NCBI GenBank assembly: GCA_036160575.1
Contig: JAYYDT010000119.1
Span: 12,811 to 76,810 of the forward strand
DNA: 64,000 bases
Direction of reading: 5' to 3'
DNA from: TMED26 sp002694075
GTDB lineage: Bacteria; Pseudomonadota; Alphaproteobacteria; Thalassobaculales; Thalassobaculaceae
Shown piece by piece: positions 15,530 to 24,246 of the stretch (its first letter is position 1; the number at the start of each line of letters is the position of its first letter). Under the pieces are notes generated by a model. That model searched no databases, was not told the DNA's origin, and saw only the letters and a program-made list of their open reading frames with translations. A program made the position numbers and the translations under genes.

Positions 15530-17563
15530 ATGACCAACATGACCGAACGCCTGGTTGGCGCGCCTATCGGAGAGCCTTTCAATCGCTCCGTCGATCACGT
15601 GAGCCGGTTTTTGGGACTTTCCGTCGGCAATCTCTATTTGCTGGCCGCGGCCTGCACACTATGGGAAGTTTTTTCGCGCTACCTTTTAAACCAACCGACC
15701 CAATGGGTTTTCGAGGTGGTGATGGTGCTGTGCGCCGTCGCTTGGATGATTTCGGCCGGCTTCGTCACCCTGCAAAAGCGCCATATCGGGATCACCGTCT
15801 TGTATCTAATGGCGCCGGAACGGGTGCGCTGGTGGTTGGATCTGTTCGCCATGGTGGTCGGCGTGTTCGCGCTGTACATGATGGTCTCCGACACCTTGAT
15901 CCGCGCCTTGGAAAGCATCGACCTAATCGAACGCGGCGGCACCGCCTGGAACTCGCCCTTGCCGATGATTGTCAAAACCGTCTTGGTGACCGGGCTGTTC
16001 GTCTATCTGGTGCAGCTCCTGGTCAATCTCGGACGGCATTTCCAATCCTCTTTTCTGCAAGTGCTCACCTTGGCGGTGCTGGCCCTGATTTGTCTGCGCT
16101 TGCTGGTGCAAATGTTCAGCCATTATGGCGAATTCGGCAGCCTCTGGGTCGGTATCGACGAGGGCATCGCCGAGTTTACCGGCGGGATCATCGACCAATT
16201 CAGGGTTGATCGCGACTCGGTCGGTATCGCCATGATTTCGACGGTCATCGTGATCGCCTTGCTGCTGCTGATGATGACCGGCATGCCGCTGGGCATCGTC
16301 ACCCTGATTATCTCGGTCGGCTGCGCCCTCGCCTTCTATGGCATTCAGGGCATGTATTTGGTCTCGACCAACGCCGTGGATTTGCTGGAGAAATACCCGC
16401 TGGTGGCGGTGCCCTTCTTCGTTCTAATGGCCTCGATCCTGGAACGCGCCGGCATCGCCCAGGACTTGTTTGACGCGATGTCGATTTTCGCCGGCGGCTT
16501 GCGCGGCGGCGTGGCCCTGCAAACCACGGTGGTGGCGGTGATTTTGGCCGCCATGTCGGGGGTGATGGGCGGTGAGATCGTCATGCTCGGCCTGGTCGCG
16601 CTACCCCAGATGTTGCGCCTGGGCTATGACCGCAAGCTCACCATCGGCTTGATTTGCGCGGCCGGCGCCCTGGCCACCCTCATCCCGCCGTCGATCGTGA
16701 TGATCGTCTATGGTCTCAGCGCCAATGTCGGCATCGGCGATTTGTTTACCGCCGGTTTCATCCCAGGTCTCATGCTGGCGACATTCTACGTGTCCTTCGT
16801 TTTGATCCGCTGCAACCTTAACCCCAGCCTCGCCCCGACCGCCGCCGAGATCGCCGAGAAGACCGGCGTCGAAGCGAAACTGGGGCGCCATCAGATCGCC
16901 GCCGTGGCGATGTGTATCGCGCTGATTTTCTGCGTCATGGGTTCGATCTACGGGGGCATCACCAGCGTCACCGAAGCCGCCGCCGTCGGCGTCTTCGGGG
17001 CCATCGCGGTGGCCGCCGTGCGGTTCAAGTTCAACTACCAACTGCTGCGTGACTGCCTGGCCAATACCATGGCCGTGGTCGGCACCATCATTTGGTTGAT
17101 CTTGGGCGCGGTCGCCTTCGTCGGGCTGTACAATCTGATCGGCGGCGCCGATTTCATGCGCGGATTGATCAAGGGAACGGGCCTGAGCGCGCTGGGCACG
17201 ATTTTCGTGATGATGGCGATTTTGGTGATCCTCGGGACTTTCATGGAATGGATCGCGATTATCTTCATCACCGTGCCGGTGTTCGCCCCGGTGGTTCGCG
17301 ATTTGGCGCCGGAACTGGGCATGACGCCGGAGTGGGCGGCGGTATGGTTCGGGATCCTGTTCGTGATGAACATCCAGATCTACTTCCTCTCACCGCCCTT
17401 CGGGCCGGCCTGTTTCTGGCTCAAATCGGTGGCCCCGAAGGATGTCACCTTGCAGGAGATTTTCGTCAGCGTGCTGCCGTTCATCGCCCTGCAAATCACC
17501 GGCATGCTGTTGGTGATGTTCATTCCCCAAATCGCCTTGTGGATGCCGCAAGCGCTGAATTAA
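15530..17563 (+). CDS. TRAP transporter fused permease, DctQ-DctM
   Basis: A 677-residue inner-membrane protein. Residues to about 220 form the small DctQ part (four helices, with the R-Y-L-L-N-Q-P-T-Q-W-V-F-E segment). From about 230 the sequence is the large DctM part, with P-L-V-A-V-P-F-F-V-L-M, G-G-E-I-V-M-L-G-L-V-A-L-P and the T-L-I-P-P-S-I loop typical of the ion- and substrate-binding region. An extra pair of helices seems to lie at the Q-M junction. The ATG at 15530 follows GGGGGG; the longer frame begins at a TTG two codons earlier. Confidence 0.93.
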   Translation: MTNMTERLVGAPIGEPFNRSVDHVSRFLGLSVGNLYLLAAACTLWEVFSRYLLNQPTQWVFEVVMVLCAVAWMISAGFVTLQKRHIGITVLYLMAPERVRWWLDLFAMVVGVFALYMMVSDTLIRALESIDLIERGGTAWNSPLPMIVKTVLVTGLFVYLVQLLVNLGRHFQSSFLQVLTLAVLALICLRLLVQMFSHYGEFGSLWVGIDEGIAEFTGGIIDQFRVDRDSVGIAMISTVIVIALLLLMMTGMPLGIVTLIISVGCALAFYGIQGMYLVSTNAVDLLEKYPLVAVPFFVLMASILERAGIAQDLFDAMSIFAGGLRGGVALQTTVVAVILAAMSGVMGGEIVMLGLVALPQMLRLGYDRKLTIGLICAAGALATLIPPSIVMIVYGLSANVGIGDLFTAGFIPGLMLATFYVSFVLIRCNLNPSLAPTAAEIAEKTGVEAKLGRHQIAAVAMCIALIFCVMGSIYGGITSVTEAAAVGVFGAIAVAAVRFKFNYQLLRDCLANTMAVVGTIIWLILGAVAFVGLYNLIGGADFMRGLIKGTGLSALGTIFVMMAILVILGTFMEWIAIIFITVPVFAPVVRDLAPELGMTPEWAAVWFGILFVMNIQIYFLSPPFGPACFWLKSVAPKDVTLQEIFVSVLPFIALQITGMLLVMFIPQIALWMPQALN

Positions 17564-17591
17564 GGCGCAATACCGGCACAGGAGAAAGATC

Positions 17592-17753
17592 ATGCAAGAT
17601 CACACAACCAAACCGGAGGACGTGAATGACGACCTGGTCGAAGGGGGCATTCACGACAGCAATTTCTATGGGGTCATTCCCGGCGTCGCCGGGCTGGCCT
17701 TCGGCATCGGGCTCATCGTCTTCATGTTCGCCCTGGCCGACGGGTTTTCCTAA
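17592..17753 (+). CDS. 53-residue single-span membrane peptide at the end of the TRAP operon
   Basis: The ORF encodes an acidic soluble half (residues 1-27, rich in D and E) and a single hydrophobic helix (about residues 29-49) with a short polar tail. CAGGAGA precedes the ATG. It begins 29 bases after the permease stop and ends just before the operon terminator, so it belongs to the TRAP transcription unit. It may be an accessory subunit or regulator of the transporter. No family is recognised. Confidence 0.7.
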   Translation: MQDHTTKPEDVNDDLVEGGIHDSNFYGVIPGVAGLAFGIGLIVFMFALADGFS

Positions 17754-17771
17754 AATCCGCTCATAGCCAAA

Positions 17772-17797
17772 AAAACGGGGCCCACGGGCCCCGTTTT
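17772..17797. terminator. Bidirectional terminator between TRAP operon and deacylase gene
   Basis: A perfect stem (ACGGGGCCC / GGGCCCCGT) with a 2-base spacer is flanked by A's on the left and T's on the right, so it can end transcription from both converging sides. Confidence 0.88.
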
Positions 17798-17816
17798 CAT
17801 TTGCTCAACACAAACG

Positions 17817-18770
17817 TCAAATGTCGATTTGACGGGCCAGGCGGAGGGCCCTTTGCCCCTTGCGCGCGTTGTGGTTGGGCATCACCAGCACACAATCGTC
17901 ATAGGGTGTGGTGACGTCCTGGCCGCCGTCAATGGCGATCACCGTGCCGGCCGACGGAAACACCTCCAATCCCTGATATTCCGAAGCGAATTGGAAATCC
18001 TCCGACTGCGGGGCGTAACCGTCCGTGACCTCCAAAAACCACTGTGGTTCCGGCTTGGCGGTGGTCACATGGGCGTCGAAGAAGGCCGCCGGCACCAGGT
18101 CCAAGGCACGCAAATAGTGAAGCGCGGTGTCGATCGCCACCGGCGCCGTGCCTTTCAACCAATGTTGGCCGCATTCGATCAGCAAAGCCGTCTTGTGGTT
18201 GGTGACGTCGTTGAACGGCGTATACTCAATTAACCGCCGTCCCTGGACATGGCCGCTGCCGCAGGCGACGGTCTTTGGATAGGTCATATCGGCGGCCAAT
18301 TTCTTTTCCTTGGCCAGGCCGTGACAGAGCATGATCGGCGCCGAATCGGTGCCCATCGAATGGATATCCAGCAGATAGTCCACCTGGTCGTACAGCGGGC
18401 GCAAGGTGCGCGCCCGCGCCAACTCGACCGATTGACCGGGGCCGTCCAATTGATCTTCGGTCCACACCCGGTTCATGTCCTCGTCCACAAACCGCGAGGC
18501 GCTCGGGCGCTCGGGGTTGAAGGTCACGTAAGCGGCCGGGTTGACGAAGCAAAGGGTCAGTTTGCCACGGGTCGGGCGCAGTCCCTCACGCAGGAAAAGA
18601 TCCAGCGCGATGGCGCCGCAGATCTCATTGCCATGGATCGCCGCGTTGATCATCGCATGCGGTCCGGCCACCCCGCTGTCGAAGGTGTGGACATAGTCAA
18701 TGCCGGTGTTGCCGGCCTTATAGGCCGAGATGTCCGGCGCCGTTAGTTCTACGGTATATGGGTTGGACAC
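17817..18770 (-). CDS. M14-type succinylglutamate desuccinylase/aspartoacylase family protein
   Basis: A 317-residue zinc hydrolase of the AstE/AspA type. The zinc site is H-G-N-E (near residue 47) plus the later His in L-L-D-I-H-S-M-G (near 130). These enzymes remove acyl groups from amino acids or related amides. GTG at 18770 is taken as start: CAGGGGA lies just upstream and the protein begins V-S-N-P-Y-T. The longer frame starting 32 codons earlier has no RBS. It is convergent with the TRAP operon; the exact substrate is unknown. Confidence 0.83.
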   Translation of the reverse strand: MSNPYTVELTAPDISAYKAGNTGIDYVHTFDSGVAGPHAMINAAIHGNEICGAIALDLFLREGLRPTRGKLTLCFVNPAAYVTFNPERPSASRFVDEDMNRVWTEDQLDGPGQSVELARARTLRPLYDQVDYLLDIHSMGTDSAPIMLCHGLAKEKKLAADMTYPKTVACGSGHVQGRRLIEYTPFNDVTNHKTALLIECGQHWLKGTAPVAIDTALHYLRALDLVPAAFFDAHVTTAKPEPQWFLEVTDGYAPQSEDFQFASEYQGLEVFPSAGTVIAIDGGQDVTTPYDDCVLVMPNHNARKGQRALRLARQIDI

Positions 18771-18885
18771 AAAAATTCCCCTGGGACAAAGGCGATCACG
18801 TATCGCACTATTCAAAAGTTCGGCGGCGCTGACAAGGCGCTTGCCGCTGTTTTGTGCCGACCACATGCACTAAACTGCCGGCGTG

Positions 18886-19650
18886 ATGAGTGATCGCCGC
18901 GCCCCAACCCCGCTTTTTCGCCGTACCCTGGCGGCTTGCGCCCTGCTTCTGCTGGCCGCCACCGGCGCCACCACGGCGCGCGCCGCCGAGGTCCAATGGT
19001 ATGTTGAAATCCTGGCCGCCGAGCCAGGCCGCCCCCAGGGCGTTGAGGCCCGTGTTTTCACCCAAAAAGGGTTCCGGGTGCGCCTTTACCGCCGCGCCAA
19101 CGGCGCCATTTGGGCGGAATTGGTGTTGCCCCGTTTGGTCCAAGCGGCCTTTGACGAAAACCGGCTGCCAAGCCTGCAAATCGACGACAATCTCCCCCAT
19201 GACCTGAATACCTTGATGGGATTGGAGGCGGGGTTTCAGCGGCGCCTCAGCCAAGTTATCGGCAAACGCCTTAACTTCCTGGTCTGGAAATCGGCCACCA
19301 CAGGGTTCATTCCGCCGTTACTGCGCGAGATGATGAATGGCGAGACCTTGCGGATCGCGTTCGCGACGGCTACCGGCGATAACCAACAGGTCGCGGTGCC
19401 CCTGGCCCGCGCCAATCAGGCGATCGCCCGCTTTTTAGATGTTCCTCCCCTGGTTGACACCGCCCCCGATGACGACGCCGCCTTGGCCAACTTCGACGCC
19501 ATCGCCGGCCGCCATATGCGCCTCTGCGAAGATTTGCGGTTCAGTGGCGATGATGGCAATTACGCGCGCTGTCGCCGGGTGTTTGAGCGCTGCTCTGAAA
19601 AACCCGATCAAACAACGGCCGAATTCCAAGCTTGCTTGACAGCGCCATAA
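18886..19650 (+). CDS. Exported hypothetical protein
   Basis: A 254-residue protein with a clear signal peptide (R-R-T-L then an alanine/leucine-rich core, cleavage after A-R-A near residue 33). The mature part has no membrane span. It contains four cysteines at the C-terminal end (C-E-D-L, Y-A-R-C-R-R, E-R-C-S, Q-A-C-L), which suggests a disulfide-stabilised periplasmic domain. No family is recognised. The ATG at 18886 is used rather than the adjacent GTG. Confidence 0.75.
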   Translation: MSDRRAPTPLFRRTLAACALLLLAATGATTARAAEVQWYVEILAAEPGRPQGVEARVFTQKGFRVRLYRRANGAIWAELVLPRLVQAAFDENRLPSLQIDDNLPHDLNTLMGLEAGFQRRLSQVIGKRLNFLVWKSATTGFIPPLLREMMNGETLRIAFATATGDNQQVAVPLARANQAIARFLDVPPLVDTAPDDDAALANFDAIAGRHMRLCEDLRFSGDDGNYARCRRVFERCSEKPDQTTAEFQACLTAP

Positions 19651-19714
19651 GCCGCGCCAGGTTGGCTCCAACCGTTTCATCGCGTCTCGCCCTTATTTTG
19701 GATAGCCCAAGGCA

Positions 19715-20278
19715 ATGGTTGACATCCCTTCCGACCTTAATGAGGTGGCGGCGCGCATTCGCCGTCACCTGACCCGCGCGCGCGCCGATCGCCATCATCC
19801 CATGCGCCTCGCCTGGGTCGCGACCGTGGGCTTGGACGGCGGCGCGAGAACGCGCATGGCGGTGGTCCGGCGCACGCGGTTCGCGCCGGTCACGGTCACT
19901 CTTTTCACCGACACGCGCGCACGCAAATGGGCGGAAATCGGCGCCAATCCCGGCGGCAGCCTGGGCCTGTTCGACCGCAAGGCGATGGAACAGCTTCGCC
20001 TTGGCGGCACCTGGCACCGGCAGAGCGATACCGCCGTTACCCGCCCCTTATGGGAAGGGCAAGGCGCCGCCGCACAGGCTCTTTACGCCAGTCAGCCCCC
20101 TGGCGAACCAATCGCTCGGCAGGCCTCGGATCGCGACCAAGATGGCTTCGCCAATTTCGGCGTGCTCGAACTCGCCGTCGATGAAATCGACTGGCTTCTT
20201 TTGGGCCGCGACCGCCATTACCGCGCCATCTTCGACTGCACCGCCGATCCGTGGACCGGCCAATGGGTCAATCCGTGA
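19715..20278 (+). CDS. Pyridoxamine 5'-phosphate oxidase-like flavin-binding protein
   Basis: A 187-residue protein of the FMN-binding split-barrel class. The pattern P-M-R-L-A-W-V-A-T-V-G then G-A-R-T-R-M-A-V-V-R-R matches the first strands of PNPOx-like proteins, followed by the F-T-D-T-R-A-R-K flavin-phosphate region and a C-terminal D-E-I-D-W-L-L-L-G segment. The C-terminal R-W-x-x-x-R-L-x-P motif of true PdxH is not present, so it is more likely a general flavin or haem-binding family member than PdxH. Confidence 0.78.
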   Translation: MVDIPSDLNEVAARIRRHLTRARADRHHPMRLAWVATVGLDGGARTRMAVVRRTRFAPVTVTLFTDTRARKWAEIGANPGGSLGLFDRKAMEQLRLGGTWHRQSDTAVTRPLWEGQGAAAQALYASQPPGEPIARQASDRDQDGFANFGVLELAVDEIDWLLLGRDRHYRAIFDCTADPWTGQWVNP

Positions 20279-20407
20279 CACCGCCGTCACGGGCGCCAAC
20301 GAGCCAGTAATCGAAAACTGGCGCAATCCTCAATATCATGTGGCGATAAGCCGCCTAACCACAGGATGTGCTTGATCTCGGCGCGCGCCATCGGCATCAT
20401 GCGGCCC

Positions 20408-22408
20408 ATGTCGGATCTATTCGAAACCCCTCAATCGGCCGCCGCGGCGGACTATTCCGCGAAGGACATCGAGGTCCTAGAGGGTCTGGAGCCAGTGCGC
20501 CGCCGTCCCGGCATGTATATCGGCGGGACCGATGAAGCGGCCATGCACCATTTGGTCGCCGAGGTCCTCGACAACGCGATGGACGAGGCCGTCGCCGGCC
20601 ACGCCAGCCGCATCGATTTGACGTTGGAAGCCGATCATTCGGTGACCATCCGCGATAATGGGCGCGGCATCCCGATCGACCCGCACCCGAAATTCAAGAA
20701 CAAATCGGCACTCGAGGTGATTTTGACCACCTTGCACGCCGGCGGAAAATTTTCCGATAAAGTTTATTCCACCTCCGGCGGCCTGCATGGTGTCGGGGTG
20801 TCGGTGGTCAACGCCTTGTCCGACCGGCTGTCGGTCGAGGTGGCGCGCGACCGCACGCTTTACCGCCAGGAGTATTGCCGCGGCCATGCCGCCGGGCCGT
20901 TGGCGACGGTTGGCAGCGCCCCCAACCGCCGCGGCACCACCGTCGCCTTTCATCCGGACCCGGAAATCTTCGGTTCAACCCCACAGTTTCGTCCCGCCCG
21001 CCTATATCGCTTGGCCCGCTCGAAAGCCTATCTCTTCAAGGGCGTCGAAATTCGCTGGCGTTGCGCCGCCGAACTGGTCGAGGCCGGCGATGACACGCCG
21101 GTCGACGCGGTGCTGCATTATCCAGGTGGTCTCACCGATTTTCTGGCCAGCATGTTGGCCGACCGCACCACTCTGGCGCCCGCCGCCTTCAGCGGCGATG
21201 TCACAGCGGCCGATGGGATCAGCCGCGTGGAATGGGCGGTCAATTGGCCGGCCGACCGCGACGACGGGTTTATCAACGCTTATTGCAACACCATTCCGAC
21301 GCCCGCCGGCGGCACCCATGAGGCCGGCATGCGCACCGCCTTGCTGAAAGGGATCAAGGTGTTCGGCGACCTCACCGGCAACCGCAAAGCGGCGCAAATC
21401 ACCGCCGAGGATGTCATGGGTGGCGCCTGCGCGATGTTGTCGATCTTCATCGCTGACCCGCAATTCCAAGGGCAAACCAAAGACAAGTTGGTGAGCGTCG
21501 ACGCCAGCCGCCTGGTCGAACAGGCGGTCAAGGATCACTTCGATCACTGGCTATCGGCGCGCCCCGACAGTGCCGCTAGCTTGTTGGAACGGTTCATCGA
21601 CCGCGCCGAGGAACGCATCCGGCGCCGCCAGCAAAAGGAGATCAGCCGCAAGACGGCGACTCGCAAACTCCGCCTGCCGGGCAAACTCGCCGATTGCACC
21701 GCCAGCGACATCGACACCACCGAAATTTTCCTGGTCGAGGGCGACAGCGCCGGCGGCTCGGCGAAGCAGGCGCGCGACCGCAAGACCCAGGCGGTGTTGC
21801 CGCTGCGCGGTAAAATCCTCAACGTCGCCAGCGCGACGGCCGAAAAACTGCGCGCCAATCAAGAGTTGATGGACCTGATCCAGGCCCTTGGCTGTGGCAG
21901 TGGGCGCGAATTCAAGCTTGATAATCTGCGCTATGGCAAGGTTGTCATCATGACCGACGCCGATGTTGACGGCGCCCATATCGCCTCGCTGTTGATGACC
22001 TTCTTTTTTCGCGAGATGCCGCGTTTGATCGAAGCCGGTCATCTTTATGTCGCCCTGCCGCCGCTGTACCGCCTCAGCCAGGGCGGCAAAATCGCCTATG
22101 CCAATGACGACGCCGACCGCGAACGCCTGCTGGAGGGCGATTTCAACGGCCGCGGCAAAGTTGAAATCAGCCGCTTTAAAGGCCTCGGTGAAATGCCGCC
22201 GGCGCAGTTGAAGGAAACCACCATGGATCCGGCGCGTCGCAATCTTCTGCGGGTGGTGTTACCCAATGGCGCCGGCGAGGACGCCGCGGCCGCCGCCGAG
22301 CGGCGGCGGGTGGAAACCACCGTGTCCACCTTGATGGGCAAAAAACCCGAGTTGCGGTTCGCCTTCATCCAGGAAAACGCGCGCTTCGTCGAGGAATTGG
22401 ATATCTAG
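20408..22408 (+). CDS. parE: DNA topoisomerase IV subunit B
   Basis: A 666-residue type IIA topoisomerase ATPase subunit. In order: GHKL ATPase domain (L-D-N-A-M-D-E-A-V-A-G near residue 55, D-N-G-R-G-I-P near 80, G-L-H-G-V-G-V near 125), transducer domain, Toprim domain (E-G-D-S-A-G-G-S-A near 440, D-A-D-V-D-G-A-H near 515) and the C-terminal tail. It lacks the insertions common in GyrB, and its length fits ParE. ParE with ParC unlinks daughter chromosomes. The ATG at 20408 is chosen by family N-terminus; no good RBS is visible and an ATG at 20399 is possible. Confidence 0.93.
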   Translation: MSDLFETPQSAAAADYSAKDIEVLEGLEPVRRRPGMYIGGTDEAAMHHLVAEVLDNAMDEAVAGHASRIDLTLEADHSVTIRDNGRGIPIDPHPKFKNKSALEVILTTLHAGGKFSDKVYSTSGGLHGVGVSVVNALSDRLSVEVARDRTLYRQEYCRGHAAGPLATVGSAPNRRGTTVAFHPDPEIFGSTPQFRPARLYRLARSKAYLFKGVEIRWRCAAELVEAGDDTPVDAVLHYPGGLTDFLASMLADRTTLAPAAFSGDVTAADGISRVEWAVNWPADRDDGFINAYCNTIPTPAGGTHEAGMRTALLKGIKVFGDLTGNRKAAQITAEDVMGGACAMLSIFIADPQFQGQTKDKLVSVDASRLVEQAVKDHFDHWLSARPDSAASLLERFIDRAEERIRRRQQKEISRKTATRKLRLPGKLADCTASDIDTTEIFLVEGDSAGGSAKQARDRKTQAVLPLRGKILNVASATAEKLRANQELMDLIQALGCGSGREFKLDNLRYGKVVIMTDADVDGAHIASLLMTFFFREMPRLIEAGHLYVALPPLYRLSQGGKIAYANDDADRERLLEGDFNGRGKVEISRFKGLGEMPPAQLKETTMDPARRNLLRVVLPNGAGEDAAAAAERRRVETTVSTLMGKKPELRFAFIQENARFVEELDI

Positions 22409-22413
22409 GCGGC

Positions 22414-23298
22414 TTAGCCTTCCTTGAGCTTACCGCCTTTGACGAACGGATAGATGCGGGTGAAATCGCTACCTGGCTCGGCTTCGGTGAATTGACCGAG
22501 AGAGTTGACCACCGCTTTGCCGACGAGGTTTGGATGGCCGCCGGCGATGACCGCCTCTTGGTACAGTTTGACGTCTTTGAACAACAGCGAATTGGTAAAC
22601 CCAGCGTCATAAGCCTCGGTCAAAATGCGCTTGGGAAATTTGTCCGAGGTGGCGGTGTTCTGCCCCGTCGAGACGTTCAGCACGTCAAGCATCATGGCCA
22701 TGTCCAGGCCCTGCGCCTCACCGAACGAAATCGCCTCGCTGGTCGCGGTCATCGACGTCGCCGATAAGAAATTGTTCAAGATTTTCATCGCCTGCCCCTG
22801 GCCCGGCGCGGTCCCGACATGAAAGGGCCGACCGAAACTGCTGAACAGCGGTTCCAGTTCGGCGTAGACCGCGTCCGGCCCGGCGAACATCACCGCCACC
22901 GTGCCGGCTTTGGCGCCGGCCGTGCCCCCCGACACCGGCGCGTCGTAATACGCCAAATCCTGACCCGCCAAGTCGCTCTGCAAAGCCTGCGCGCCGGCGA
23001 TCCCGATTGTCGAGGTATCCAGGATCATCGCGGTCTTACGGCTGTTGGATTCCAAGATTTGCTCAGACACCAGACGCGAGACCTTGCCGTCCGGCAAGCT
23101 CAGGATGACGATATCGGCGGCCGCCGCCACCTCGGCGGCGGAAGCGGCCACCACCGCGCCCTCGGGCGCGCGCTCGGCCGTGCCGGCGGCGTCGAACACC
23201 ACCATCGAGCGGCCCGACTTGGCGATATTGGCGGCCATCGGCTGGCCCATGTTGCCAAGGCCAATAAACCCAATACATGGCTCGGATGTGGTGTTCAC
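22414..23298 (-). CDS. Beta-hydroxyacid dehydrogenase (3-hydroxyisobutyrate dehydrogenase family)
   Basis: A 294-residue NAD(P)-dependent oxidoreductase. The Rossmann motif G-F-I-G-L-G-N-M-G-Q-P-M-A lies near residue 10, the substrate-binding D-A-P-V-S-G-G-T near 125 and the catalytic lysine in K-I-L-N-N-F near 175. Family members oxidise 3-hydroxyisobutyrate, tartronate semialdehyde, hydroxybutyrate or glycerate. No neighbour identifies the substrate. Tail-to-tail with parE. Confidence 0.9.
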   Translation of the reverse strand: MNTTSEPCIGFIGLGNMGQPMAANIAKSGRSMVVFDAAGTAERAPEGAVVAASAAEVAAAADIVILSLPDGKVSRLVSEQILESNSRKTAMILDTSTIGIAGAQALQSDLAGQDLAYYDAPVSGGTAGAKAGTVAVMFAGPDAVYAELEPLFSSFGRPFHVGTAPGQGQAMKILNNFLSATSMTATSEAISFGEAQGLDMAMMLDVLNVSTGQNTATSDKFPKRILTEAYDAGFTNSLLFKDVKLYQEAVIAGGHPNLVGKAVVNSLGQFTEAEPGSDFTRIYPFVKGGKLKEG

Positions 23299-23404
23299 GT
23301 TCGCTCTCCCTTATGATTTTGATGGCCGCCGGAGGCCCCGGCGACGCAAGCTGAAAGCTTATGCTGGCCGCCCCCGGCGACCGGCGCAAGGCCCAAATCG
23401 ACGA

Positions 23405-24106
23405 TCATGGCCGGCCCAACCAGTCCTCAAGAACGGCAACCGTCTCGGCCGGCCGCTCCAACGGCGGCAAGTGGCCGCATTCGTTGAACACGTATAATCG
23501 CGCGCCGGGAATCGCGGCGGCCATTTCCGCGCTTAAATCCGGCGGCGTCAATTGGTCGAGGGCCCCGACCGCGACCAGCGTCGGACAACTGATCGTCGGG
23601 AGGTCCGGTCGGCTGTCCGGACGCGACAAAATAGCGTTCTGTTGACGGATGAAGCCATCCCGGCCGAGCCGGCCCGCCATCGCCAAAATCGTATCGACGA
23701 CGGCGGGATCGTCTTGCGCCGCCGGGCCTATCAAACTTGGGATCAGGCGCGGCGTCACGCCTTTGAAGCGTCCCTTTCGCGCCAATTCAATCAACCCGCG
23801 GCGGCGACGTTGTTTTTCCGCGTCATCGGGTCGCGCCGAGGTGTCGAGCAGCGCCAAACGGCTTACCCGCGCCGGCGCCTGCCGCATGATTTCAAGGGCC
23901 ACGTAACCGCCCAGCGACAGTCCCGCGAGAGCGAAGCGCGGCGCCGCCGCCGCCAGCACATGGCCGGCGATTTCAGTGATCGTCGCGCCCTGGTCGAGGC
24001 GCGCCACCTGCACTTTGAAATGTGGTTCCAACGCCGTGCGTTGGGCTTCCCACAAGGCGTCATCGCATAACAGACCGGGCACCAAAACGACGTCTTCCAC
24101 GCCCAT
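23405..24106 (-). CDS. Alpha/beta hydrolase
   Basis: A 233-residue alpha/beta-fold hydrolase with the oxyanion region V-P-G-L-L-C-D-D near residue 8, nucleophile elbow A-G-L-S-L-G-G near 75, acid in L-D-Q-L-T-P and catalytic His in E-C-G-H-L-P-P-L-E-R-P near the end. Start ATG at 24106 is preceded by AGAGGGG; a GTG 11 codons upstream opens the longer frame. Substrate unknown. Divergent from the DEAD-box helicase. Confidence 0.85.
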   Translation of the reverse strand: MGVEDVVLVPGLLCDDALWEAQRTALEPHFKVQVARLDQGATITEIAGHVLAAAAPRFALAGLSLGGYVALEIMRQAPARVSRLALLDTSARPDDAEKQRRRRGLIELARKGRFKGVTPRLIPSLIGPAAQDDPAVVDTILAMAGRLGRDGFIRQQNAILSRPDSRPDLPTISCPTLVAVGALDQLTPPDLSAEMAAAIPGARLYVFNECGHLPPLERPAETVAVLEDWLGRP

Positions 24107-24163
24107 CCCCTCTTCTCTCGCCAACCGGCCGACCGACACCGGCGTGGTGGGACCGCACGCCCA

Positions 24164-24191
24164 TTGACAACGCCAAAGGTCATTCTATTAT
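24164..24191 (+). promoter_or_regulatory. Strong sigma-70-type promoter of the DEAD-box helicase
   Basis: TTGACA (24164-24169) and TATTAT (24186-24191) are separated by 16 bases and lie about 55 bases before the helicase start. This is the closest to consensus of the promoters I found. Confidence 0.75.
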
Positions 24192-24246
24192 CCCCGCCAA
24201 CGGACCCTAAGCGATTCTTCGCCGAAAGAAAGTAGCGGACACCGTC

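Noticed and set aside
14384..15598. 404-codon minus-strand frame
   Set aside because: Shadow of dctP; it would also run through the intercistronic hairpin.
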